The notes beneath the pieces were generated by a model. That model worked only from the letters and a program-made list of their open reading frames with translations, was not told the origin of the DNA and did no database searches. From positions 16,337,809 through 16,401,808 of the forward strand of contig OX424559.1 of NCBI GenBank assembly GCA_949152475.1: a stretch of 64,000 nucleotides of DNA. The letters are read 5' to 3'. Below are positions 1 to 9,585 of this stretch, one piece after another. A program made the position numbers and the translations under genes. Numbering within the stretch: the first letter of the stretch is position 1; each line of letters opens with the position of its first letter. This DNA comes from Terebella lapidaria. Its lineage: Eukaryota > Annelida > Polychaeta > Terebellida > Terebellidae.

Positions 1-51
1 TTCAGAGTAAATTCCACTGTGAAGATTAAAAATATGTAAGACCGATTGAGT

Positions 52-107
52 ATGACATTCATTCAGTGGGTGAGTAGTATTAGTTTAGTACAGTGTGCCA
101 CTTGGGC
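52..107. mobile_element. Fragment of a small inverted-repeat element
   Basis: This stretch resembles the right half of the short element at 50201-50323: both run from ATTCA-TTAGTGG-type sequence to a terminal CAGTGT...ACTTGGGCC. Only this half is recognisable here. The rest of 1-550 holds no convincing exon; an open minus-strand frame at 117-452 has no recognisable protein signature. Confidence 0.45.
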
Positions 108-551
108 CAAAGAACTTCATGACCCCCACAAGATTTTGTGCATTTGCTTGATTTTTGAGAGCAACTTATTCGTGTTGAATACACCCCAAATGTCTTCTGG
201 TCCAAAATTATAACAATACTTCAATTCCTGGTGGATGTACACATAACTAAACACGGAAATATGCTCAGATTCCGGAGATCTCGTTTTGGGCTGGAATTGG
301 ACAATGGGGTAGATTGCCAACTTTTCCAATTTTCGCAATAGAACTCTGAAATTTGTTAGAAAATTGCCGCTTGACTCCCATATGAAATATGTCAAATTAT
401 AATATGAAACTATGCAGCATCGCAGAGATATCCCCAAAAACGGTGTATACACATAGTTTTACTTGCATTACCCTTGCAAAAATGTGTCAAATACACTGTT
501 CAATAACAAATGATTGTCTAATTACCTCCATTTCGACCTCTATCGCTGAAG

Positions 552-575
552 TCGTCGAACCAATCAATGTGAGAA
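552..575 (+). CDS. Possible short stalk/linker exon of the upstream receptor (partial gene 1)
   Basis: A 24-nt stretch lies between a pyrimidine-rich AG acceptor and a GTAAGT donor. Read in phase 1 it gives V-V-E-P-I-N-V-R, and it joins in frame to the transmembrane exon at 1833. Its position and E-P content match the 51-nt linker exons at 44703 and 56413, but it is shorter and the acceptor is a guess. The frame is open upstream to 389, so a longer exon is possible. Confidence 0.25.
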
Positions 576-639
576 GTAAGTAATCAGTAATAAAACAGCA
601 TGTATTGAATTTATCGCTCAATATATTCACCTTGTGAAT

Positions 640-922
640 AATCCGTTACCTACATCTTACCACACACGTTACCTACATCTTCTTGTTAGCGAACCTTTCC
701 GTTACCTACATCCCTTCGAAAAAAACAATCGCTCTAAACGCACGTTTCCAGCTTGTTAAATGAACAACGACGCTTGTATGTCAAGAACTATAACCAGTAT
801 TATGTAATTATACACAGTTCTTCAACCAAAGCCTCGTAAATAATCTGTAATCGCCAATAGCAATTTGAAGCGTTCTGTCCCATGGCCATCTTGGGATGTA
901 GGTAACTTAGTTACCTACATCA
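640..922. repeat. Dispersed 12-bp word GTTACCTACATC, including a perfect palindrome
   Basis: GTTACCTACATC occurs three times at about 647-705. It then occurs as a perfect inverted pair centred near 907, where GATGTAGGTAACT and AGTTACCTACATC are separated by one base. No gene is visible in this stretch. It precedes the minisatellite-rich intron and may be the relic of a small foldback element. Confidence 0.6.
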
Positions 923-929
923 GGTTTAC

Positions 930-1790
930 ACCCAGTGATAAGGATGGCTTGAAACGTCCGTGAAAGCCTGGTATGCACGTATTAGCTTCTGAATCCAAAA
1001 CACTTGTACATAGAAATTATGTTTGTCCTACAGGCATATCGAAGTTATATATGGTGCATCTTCTGGTGACATTGAATTTGACCTCAGATGACCTTGAAGG
1101 TTGAGTCTGAGGGTCTAGCTTTACCGGAAATGTGTACGCTGGCCTATACAGACAAAATGCCTATTGGCTCCTGAAGCCAAAACACTTGTACATAGAAGTT
1201 ATGTTTGTATCATAGGCATATAGAAGTCATACATGGTGCATCTTCTGGTGACCTCGAACTTACCTCAGATGACCTTGAAGGCTGAATCTCAGGGTCTAGC
1301 TTAACCGGAAATGTGTAGGCTGGCCTATACAGACAAGATGCTTGTATAGCTATCTTCTATTTGTATTATGATCATATATGAAATCATATATAGCATGATT
1401 AATTGTGTCTTTTGAATTTGATCTCTGATGACCTTGTGTGCTCAATCTGATGTCTGATGTGATATGTGTAGATTGGCTTCTGAGGCTACTACTCTTGCCG
1501 TAACAGTTTGGTTTCCTAATACAAGCGTATAGGGAGTTTTACATTGCACATCGTAATGAAATTGAAGACTAAATCTCAAGGTCACTCCTGACATCAAATA
1601 TTTATTAGCCGCCACAGACAAAATGGTTGAGCTTATTTATTGTATTATAAGCATATAGAAAATCATATAATGTCTCTTTTGGTGACCCTCACCAAGATGA
1701 CCTTGACCTTGATGAATATCAAGGTCATACCTGCAATCGTTAAAACTAAGATTGTCCGATTACTTCTCTTAGCTCTTGGGTTATTTTGTT
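930..1790. repeat. Decayed minisatellite with Helitron-like 3' end
   Basis: Two clear monomers of about 184 bp (about 967-1150 and 1151-1335) share the block from CTTGTACATAGAA to GACAAAATGC. More degenerate monomers follow to about 1740. Each carries TGACCTTGAA-type sequence. The array ends with GTCCGATTACTTCTCTTAGC and TCTTGGGTTATTTTG. This matches the hairpin 3' ends of the better preserved elements ending at 19610, 21310 and 32504, so this is probably an old copy of the same family. Confidence 0.6.
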
Positions 1791-1832
1791 TTTAACATTT
1801 CTCACGCATATATGTACATTTATTTCGGACAG

Positions 1833-1905
1833 GTACCATTGTCAGTATAGTGGTTGGAGTCATCTGCGTTGTGTTGACTGCACTAATCACAGCGTTCATA
1901 ACTAG
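1833..1905 (+). CDS. Transmembrane exon of receptor gene 1
   Basis: This 73-nt exon has an AG acceptor and a GT donor. With one incoming base it encodes T-I-V-S-I-V-V-G-V-I-C-V-V-L-T-A-L-I-T-A-(F-I-T), a clean single membrane span ending in R encoded across the junction. It enters in phase 1 and leaves in phase 2, exactly like the transmembrane exon at 45229-45307. That shared phase pattern identifies it as the same position in a paralogous receptor gene. The ectodomain exons lie upstream of the window. The next exon with a compatible phase is the cytoplasmic tail at 3812. Confidence 0.8.
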
Positions 1906-2207
1906 GTAGGTGCATTGGCATTGCATTAATTGGGATTCCTCTTCCAATTTTGAGCCATATAATTATTGCATTCTTCGAAAACATAATTTCTTCATCAAAT
2001 ATAATAAACTGTCTGAACTCGAAGCCCCATTTCGTAGCTCATTAGCAATATATGTCATTGAGCCATTCAACATCCGACTTCGTGCTTGTCTTCATCCGTT
2101 AAGAGCATTTCCTGGTGGTCTTCTTCAGGATCACCTGATATAATCTACTGAATCTGTGTATGGTAGTAGGGATAGTCTCATAAACTGACTGAATTATTTT
2201 GTTGTAG

Positions 2208-2229
2208 GTACAAGAGACGTTTTGCATGA
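2208..2229 (+). CDS. Possible alternative terminal exon (short basic tail) of gene 1
   Basis: A TTGTAG acceptor precedes a reading in the phase left by the 1833-1905 exon. It gives R-Y-K-R-R-F-A and then TGA. Used instead of the exon at 3812, it would replace the tyrosine-rich signalling tail by a very short basic one. It is also possible that this is a chance acceptor in the intron. There is no transcript evidence. Confidence 0.25.
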
Positions 2230-2600
2230 TGGATGTAAAAAAAATCAGTTATAACTATTGCTTACAATTGGACCTTTGATGGCCATGAGTGGTAAACTTG
2301 AGATAAAATGGCCTAGAGTAATGAGGTGTCATGTGTTGGTGACTTCCAAATAGATTTACCAAATAGATTTATAAAGATGACTTTGAGTGCTTAACGCAAA
2401 ATTATTTGAACTAAAATTTATGTCTGTGGAATTCAGGTCTTCGCATAAAAGACCTAAATCTTTGTGTTATGAGCACATAGAAAGCCGTGCGAGTTGCGTC
2501 TTTCAGTGACCTTGAACTTGACTACAATGACTTTCGGCACTCAGGTTCAAGGTTATGGTCATCCAACAAATTAAATAGATTTGAAGGAAATATTTTAGGA
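2230..2600. repeat. Degenerate minisatellite monomers in intron
   Basis: Decayed copies of the TGACCTTGAA minisatellite are visible, for example the block with TTGTGTTATGAGCACATAG followed by CTTTCAGTGACCTTGAAC. No exon is seen. Confidence 0.5.
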
Positions 2601-2603
2601 ATA

Positions 2604-3160
2604 TTAAAGCAGCTGCCTTCGAATGTGTGCAATATTTTCTTCAAAACTAAATCTTAGTGCAACACATCTAATACAAGATACTAAAACATGTGCACATTGA
2701 TTTTGACGATTACACTCCATCCGAGTTGTCTTTTCATCCGATTTAACACACAGTGTATGCCAGTTTTGTATATAAACAAACGAACTGTATCCATCACACG
2801 CAGTTGTAAACAGAGCGTAAAATGCAAGATGGACTGACAATTCCACACACAAAAAGGTATATCACTAATTATTCTTCTCATAACTACACCATATATGCAG
2901 ATACAAATGGAAAATGTACTAAATGTGGAATTTTAAGGCCAATTCGGGCATCTGTTTACATTCGAGTTTGATGGATACACTTCGTTTGTTTATAAACAAA
3001 ACTGGCTTGAAATGTGTGTTAAATCGGTTGAAAAAACCAATCGGACGGACTGTAATCCTCAAAATCAGTGTGCACATGTTTTATTATCTTGTATTAGATG
3101 TGTTGCACTGAGATTTATTTTGAAGAAAACATTGCATATATTCGGAGGCAGCTGCTTTAA
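2604..3160. mobile_element. Foldback MITE with TTAA ends (557 bp)
   Basis: The left arm (about 2604-2815) and the right arm (about 2950-3160) are inverted copies of each other, at roughly 85-90% identity by eye, around a spacer of about 135 bp. The outermost bases are TTAA-AGCAGC and GCTGCT-TTAA, so TTAA lies at both ends, as for piggyBac-type target duplications. Open frames on both strands here are mirror images caused by the inverted repeat and are not genes. A second, partial copy lies at 50442-50770. Confidence 0.75.
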
Positions 3161-3770
3161 GCTGCATCATTTGGTGAATAGAACACGACCTTGAATCAAT
3201 CTGAGTAATCAAATCCAAATGTTGTATGCACCATAAAGGTGTGATTTGGTCTTTGGAGATAAAACTTTTGAAGTTTGAGCTCATGTTCGTATTATGAATA
3301 ACCAGAAAGTCACATATGGTGCGTCTTTTCAGCGGCTTTGAATGTTACCTACGATGAATTTGCGTGCTCAAATTGAAAATTATGTCCACTACAAAGCTCA
3401 AACAGTGATTTTATGCGGCAACACTCTTGGCAGAGCTCATGGTCGTATTTTGAACATACATGAAGACACATTAGTATACCTTTTGGCGACCTGAGATGGC
3501 ATTTATCACTCAAATTCAAATGTCCACCACAAATGTGTGACTTGTTCTGCGAGCGCAAATCGGAGAAGAAGAGGTCAAGTTTGTATTATTAGTAATGCAT
3601 TGAGCATATGAAATATTTTGGTGACCTTTTACTCGAACATAAATGATAATTAGTGCTCTAATGCTGAGTTATGAGAGCCACAATATCTACAAGTTGGTAT
3701 TTGAATAAATGAATCATGGTGTAACCTGCTCATGAGGTACTCGACCCTTTAATCAAAAACATTAATAACT
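3161..3770. repeat. Degenerate minisatellite, no exon seen
   Basis: Faded monomers carrying CACATATGGTGCGTCTTTT-like blocks and GTGACCTTTTACTCGAAC-like blocks run up to the terminal exon. No coding signal is visible. Confidence 0.4.
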
Positions 3771-3811
3771 TTCAAATCAAATTAGGAGCAAGTTTGAAAC
3801 CAATCTTTCAG

Positions 3812-4151
3812 AAAGAAATATGCAGGAAAAGAACATTACGACGAATCTCAAGGTGGGACTCCTCTCGCCGTCAATACGACCTCGACTGCTGTAACCCCAG
3901 GACACGTAGCAGAACTCCAAGTTGGAGGTGATTATGAAACTATCCAAGGCACAATGGGAGAACGTCATCAAGATGTAGGAGAGTATATCAGAACAGCCAA
4001 TGATGTGGGGGAGTATATCAGAAAAGCCAATGTCGATGACGTGCAACCCGATTGGAATGTTCGCGATGGAACAAAGGACTACGAGGGAATTGTTGCTGCA
4101 ACTGTTGATGAACCTAGCTTAGCTAACGCGTACCAAGCTCTGAATGTGTGA
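3812..4151 (+). CDS. Cytoplasmic tail, terminal exon of receptor gene 1
   Basis: A CTTTCAG acceptor opens a frame that fits the AG left by the transmembrane exon at 1905. It encodes about 112 residues starting R-K-K-Y and ending N-A-Y-Q-A-L-N-V-stop. The tail has at least five tyrosines in short signalling-like contexts: DYETI, two tandem GEYIR(T/K)AN units, DYEGIV and the final AYQALNV. The start R-K-K is the usual stop-transfer positive cluster. The last residues match the tails ending at 51727 (AYEPLQV) and 57063 (TYAPLQV), which ties the three loci together as paralogues. Function is inferred: YxxL/I/V tyrosines commonly recruit SH2 proteins or clathrin adaptors. No named domain is present. 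Confidence 0.8.
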
Positions 4152-4297
4152 ATGTTTTGAGAAATCTAAATGAATAACCGAGCGTTAACTGAGATTTGTG
4201 AATGACTTACGGCTCTGAGTGACTAATTAAGTGAATTGTGATATGGAAGAATAGTGTGGAAGAGTTAGCTTCGAACTTGCAAAGCTAACACGCGTAA

Positions 4298-4940
4298 TGC
4301 CCCTATTCCACACCGACCACGAATCCCACGAATCACCCCGAATTGATAAATTTTAAGATTCGTAAAGAATCGTGGAATTTCGCAAATTTCTTGTCCCAAT
4401 CGTGACGCTCTACGATTCTGTTACGACACAGGTACGAGACATTACGACTATTCGTGGGATTATGCTGGAGTAACGGAAAATATTGCCAAGAATCAATTCC
4501 GGTTTACAAGAATTGATAAAGAATACTGCAATAACGTTAGGAATAATTTAAGATGTCTATTCGTGGGAGTCGTGACAATTTTCGTATCTAATTCGTGGTC
4601 TAGCCACGAATTGACGAACCACGAATGACTTAAGAATACCTATGAATGTCTACGAATCTATTACGATTCAGTTACGAAGCCTAAGAAGCCAAAGAATGAA
4701 CTACATGTACGAATTGGTTACGAATTAACTACGATATTTTGGAACTGGGAGTTCGTGGCCAAAATTTTGAACAGCTCAAAACTTTGGCCACGAATTCCCG
4801 ATCGCTCAAGAATTGCAAGAACGCACTAAAATACGAATCAGTTAAGAACTTCACGAACTGTTTACTTTTCAACTACGAATCCCAAAAAATATCAATTCGT
4901 AGCGATTCGTGGGATTCTTGGTCGGTGTGGAATAGGGGCA
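4298..4940. mobile_element. Harbinger/Tourist-like MITE with TAA target duplication (643 bp)
   Basis: The ends are inverted repeats of about 50 bp starting TGCCCCTATTCCACACCGAC. TAA flanks both ends (4295-4297 and 4941-4943), the TWA-type duplication typical of PIF/Harbinger elements. The interior is dense in CACGAAT and ATTCGTG words on both strands and would fold extensively. No transposase is encoded, so it is non-autonomous. An open frame at 4739-5041 is a by-product of the repeat. Confidence 0.8.
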
Positions 4941-5043
4941 TAACATTAAATCCGAGCTTTACCATTAAAACAACTAACAAATCTTATGGCGACACAACAG
5001 AAGAAATATATAATAGAGGTCTATGTTGGGTCCGGCAATAGTA

Positions 5044-5659
5044 ACAAACCTTAACCACTAAATTTCTCAATGCCTAAACGGCCAGTAATATGTTTACATC
5101 AACAGTAACAAAGCACCCATCTACACCAATAGATCAAGTCGTTGTCAGCAGTTTTAACACATGGAATTTTGAATGAAGTTGATCCATTTGAAATGATATT
5201 CTACAAGCTAGATACGGACCAGGTTGCACAATATTTATCAACATGCTAGAGGAATTGATTTTCTTAAATAGTATTACTATTATATTATTACTATTTGGTG
5301 GCTGTATATTTCAACAAATATTTGGAGTGCTTTTGACATCTACATGACGAACCTCAATCCGAAACTGAACCCTCCTAATTATTATTTACAATGTTTATCA
5401 TGCAGTAATATTGGTGATATTCGGATGCTATATCTTGAGATAAAAAATATATATACTGCAATTTTCTAACATTTTCATCGAATGTTTATGCATCTGAATT
5501 TATGGGTGGAAAGTTGTGAGAATTTGAAGCTTCAACTCCATAGTAAGACGGACGTCATGACAGGCCTGACTGAACTAAAGGGATATTTTGGTGATACCGC
5601 GATATGCACGTTGCTGATTATCAACCCTTTGATATCTGAGCAGTCCGGAATAATATCTC
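5044..5659. other. Intergenic stretch, nothing recognisable
   Basis: This is AT-rich sequence downstream of gene 1. A 74-codon open frame at 5482-5706 has no recognisable signature and extends into the triplicated block. I see no repeat family or gene. Confidence 0.4.
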
Positions 5660-6883
5660 TGTCATCTTCATTTGTTCATTTGCAAACGTTTATTAAATAC
5701 TTATAAGAAAAAGTACAAAAACATTTTGTAATGTAGCTGCTCAACTTATACATGTATGGATTTGCATTCTCTTGTCTGACCAATAAAATATAACAACCTT
5801 GTGATGAGTTTGATCAATATGAAACTCAAGTACAAAATCGAACTCGCACTACGTCTTTCGAATTTTATAGGTGAAACTGTTAAATAAAGTCATTTACTAT
5901 TATTCCTCAGGTAAACAGTTCTATTGTATGGCGTTATGTTAGTAATGTATGTTGTTCGTATTCCACTTATCTGGCGACCTCTCATGATATTCATTCAGTA
6001 GAATTATGTGACAGTTTGCATTACGCTCCAGCAAGAAAGGAGGGTGGGATACAAAAACCAAACCTGGCGAGCAGCCAATAGCAAACGGCTGCTGATAGTG
6101 TAACACTTTCCTGCAGTAGAATGCGGACAATTTAATGATATGTCTGTGGTTAGATATAATATGCCACTCGATGACGATGGCAATGAAGTTAGAATGTAAA
6201 ACTGTAACTATGAGATCATGAAGTGAATTACTTTTGAAAAAAATCGCGTATACATTAGCGTATTTTATGCTTGTATGTGGGGGCGGGGGTGGGCAGGCTT
6301 CCTCGGCATCATATGCACCTTTATAGCCTAAAAGACAAGTATGATACCAAACACCAAACAATCCGCAAGACTAAACTCAAAATCCATGGACAAAATTTAC
6401 ACAATCGGTATTTTAAGGTTGGACAAAAATTCAAAATTGGTGATCAAGGTCCGAGCAATTTGAATATCACAGACATCCGGCGAAGCCAAATGTGAGATCA
6501 GGTGTACCAGTAAGAGTAAGCTTCTCTTGCCTCGCATGCGACACCCACTGTGATATCCAAAATAAATGCCATCGAGATGAAGGACATAGTTAGGTTATAA
6601 TAACGACTCTACAAGTACCAATCAACATGATGTGATAATATCTCCCATCATCTGAGTTACAGAAAGACCGAAATGGTCTATTAATTCCTGATGACGACCA
6701 TAAAACTTCTTAAAGGCATTTTTAGGGAAAACCTATATACTTCAAATGTATGGTAATTGTGATATGTGACCATCATCACCATCAAACACTTAACACATTG
6801 TTTGAGTATTACTTTTGGTGCTCATAGTTTGGAATAATGTCTTAAATTCATTTCTGGAATATGCGTGATGAAATTACATGTAT

Positions 6884-7451
6884 TTACCCTTTGCCGTGTA
6901 TTATTGAAGTGTATATAACATTTCTCGATAACTGTACAAAATTGTGGTACAAGAACAGGTTGACAAGCTTGAAATTAAAATGATTTATCAAATTTCCAGA
7001 CACAGTGTTCCACATATGGGGAGCGATGTCAGGGAAGGCCCGCTGTCCAAAGGTTGCATATACCATATACCGAACCGTAGGTTTCTGCAGTAGACCTTGC
7101 GTTTCTGGTCGTAGGCCTCGGCGAGAAGAATGATGAAGGTTAACAATATCCAGGAGATATTGTAGTCCATGGCCGTTCAGCATCAGAGAAGTGCAATTTT
7201 ATATGTAATGCGATGCTCGACAGGGAGCCAATGCAGCACAGAGGATGTGTGGTCGTATAAACGACACAATAAATTATTCCTATATCATGCATTTGCGTGA
7301 TGAACATAAAACGGGTGAGAGTTTTCAATGCCAACAAAAGATAGAAAATCACGACATGTATCTGGGGGTTTGTGAAATATGGAGTGTTCATGTAAGTGCG
7401 TCGTGACTGACATCTCCTAAAACATACTTTAACGACCCTTTCTAATAACAC
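6884..7451 (-). pseudogene. LINE reverse-transcriptase C-terminal fragment (copy 1)
   Basis: On the minus strand, pieces in different frames resemble the region after the polymerase domain of CR1/Jockey-like non-LTR retrotransposons. They include a stretch like GQRAFPDIAPHMWNTVSGNL, the equivalent of the common G-R-A-F-x-x-A-P-x-L-W-N-x-L motif. The frame is broken in several places and nothing upstream of the C-terminus remains. The fragment was present before the triplication, because it recurs at 10688-11255 and 13317-13773. Confidence 0.6.
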
Positions 7452-7774
7452 ACTATGGGCGAGTATTGCTACTTCTCTGGTGGTCAGAATATCTTTTAAT
7501 TCAGTTCATGTGAGTACGGAAACAGAATGCAATTCAACGTATCTTGGATTATGTGTAAGTAAACCATTTACATATATTCACAAGTAGCACAATAGCTAGG
7601 GCTCCATTCAGGGAGTAAGACATATATGAGCAATACGACATAATGTGATGTCAGAGTGCATGTACAAGCAAGTTTAAACGGCGTTCCACTCTCCGAACTT
7701 TCAGGAAACGTTCATACTCCTTTGGTTTTACCGCTGCAGGCTATCAGTACGCTCCTTAAAACTCTGGACACATA

Positions 7775-8936
7775 CACCCTGCCAAATGGCATAGAGCGTT
7801 GTCCGACCTAGTTCTTTTGTTTAGGGGTCAGGTCATGTTATTGTCAACGCTGTAAGGCGAACTTTTTCTGAACTGATTACGACACATGGTGAGTAAAATA
7901 TTTTTTCTGTAAAATATTGACCATATTACTTTAGAACGAGTTTTCGATGCAGTGTGTGAGATACAAATGTATAATCCTGTGCTGTCCAGTTATCCATTGG
8001 AGTCTGGTTTGTTAAGAAATAGGCCCTCGCCCACGGATGTGGCCCACAATATGTAGTGTCCAAAGATTGATCGCAATGTATTCGATACTCACGGCCCGCG
8101 TACAGCAACACTGTATGAACTGGAGGTTTCAAATACTCTAAACTTCAATTGTGAGCAAAATAAATGCACACCGTCATCTAAATAGGGCTGTAATAATTTA
8201 TAATTGTAATGCTTTTGGCGTGTCAACGCTCTAAGGACATGGTCTACGCTCTAACGCTATCTGGTCAAAGTTACATATACCTTCTCCAGGAAGTATAAAC
8301 AGTCAATGGGAATGTCTTTTTGGTTGTTTGATGAACAAGTAACGATTTTCTGAAGCGTTTTATGTGAAGTTTCCATGAACCCGTTTTGGATATTCCACCC
8401 AAAGACTAATCCAGACTGTAAGCAAATCCAGACTGTAAACATTCACCAGGCAGCTTTAGAGCGTACACCACGTCCTTAGAGCGTTGACACGCCACAAGCG
8501 ATTCAATAATAAATTATTAGAACCCTATTTAGATGACGTTAGACCTTTATATTGTTCACAATTGAAGTTTGAAGTATTTGACACCTCCAGTTCATACAAT
8601 GTTGCTGTACATGGACCATAAGTTTTGAAAACATTGTGATCAATGTTTGGACACTACATATTTGTGGACCACGTCTGTGGGCGAGGGCCCATTTCTGAAC
8701 GAATCAGTTTCCTATGGATAATTAGACAGCATAAAGTTGTACATTAGTATCTCTTACACTGCATCCAACCCCCGATCTAAGGATATATGGTCCGAATTTT
8801 ACAGAAAAAATGCTTTACTCCCCATGTGTCGGCATCAGCTGCCAAAAAGTTAGCATGACAGCGTTGACAGCAGCATGACCTGACCCCTAAACAAAAGAAC
8901 TAGGCCGGACAACGCTCTATGCCATTTGGCAGGGTG
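7775..8936. mobile_element. Foldback element, 1162 bp, 4-bp target duplication CATA
   Basis: The element begins CACCCTGCCAAATGGCATAG and ends with its inverse. The two halves are long inverted arms of about 450 bp around a central block at about 8240-8460. CATA is found on both sides (7771-7774 and 8937-8940). In the next tandem copy the same place reads GGACACATAGGCCGAGG without the element (about 11570-11586), so the empty site is preserved and the boundaries are firm. There is no coding capacity. It inserted after, or in only one lineage of, the tandem duplication. Confidence 0.85.
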
Positions 8937-9585
8937 CATAGGCCGAGGGTAGGAATCAGAATAAGAAGTATGTGTGGGTGTGAACGGTGGCGGTACGAAC
9001 ATTATCTGTGGACTGGCTGGCCTGCTGTTCTTGACAGAGCATGTTGATTATTATCATTTATGAAAACATGTATAGTATACCATTCTATTCTCATTTTCAT
9101 ACAAAAAACATGTATGGTTGGAGATGACATAAACAGTACGTGGTTCTAAAACAAACCCCTGTTTTACTCTGAATCATCATAGTCAGAATAATCGTCAGTG
9201 CATCGTCAGTGCTGACAAGTAAGGCGACTAAATTTTGTCAACAATATTGACTTCGCTATGCATGAAAGATTTTCCCAGAGAAGAGGGCATGAAATGCAAG
9301 TTGGGTCTTTACCGAATGATTTCAGTGAGTTTGCAATCGACGCCGGGTGGTCCCCATTACATGCACATTAACGAAGTCATATGACATACATTATTATACA
9401 TAGATTAATGAAAAAAATCTCACAATATGAACCCGTGTTCACAAATTGTTAGTGTGGCTTCCGGTGTGGATGTATTGTCGGGCTTCATTCTTTTTTTTAT
9501 TTTACTGGCATTCATCATGGATTTCTGAATGTTTTTCATCAGGATTATGTGTTCTTTATTAATCTCTTGAAATATATATTTAGTC

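Larger units (their letters stand above)
5660..9585. repeat. Tandem triplication, copy 1 (carries the foldback insertion)
   Basis: This block matches 9586-12218 and 12219-14035 in order: a GTTCATTTGCAAA region, a CAGCCAATAG(T/C)AAACGGCTG region, a minus-strand LINE fragment, and the block from CCGAGGGTAGGAATCAGAAT to TCGGGCTTCATTC. Copy 1 is more diverged at its left end. It is longer only because the element at 7775-8936 is inserted in it. Without that insertion the unit is about 2.7 kb. Confidence 0.75.

Noticed and set aside
2604-3194. Several similar Cys-rich small ORFs on both strands
   Set aside because: They are mirror images produced by the inverted arms of a foldback element.
4739-5041. 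100-codon plus-strand ORF
   Set aside because: Most of it lies inside the inverted right half of a Harbinger-like MITE.
5939-6361. 140-codon minus-strand ORF as a gene
   Set aside because: It contains a low-complexity proline run, is not kept intact in the other tandem copies and has no recognisable domain.
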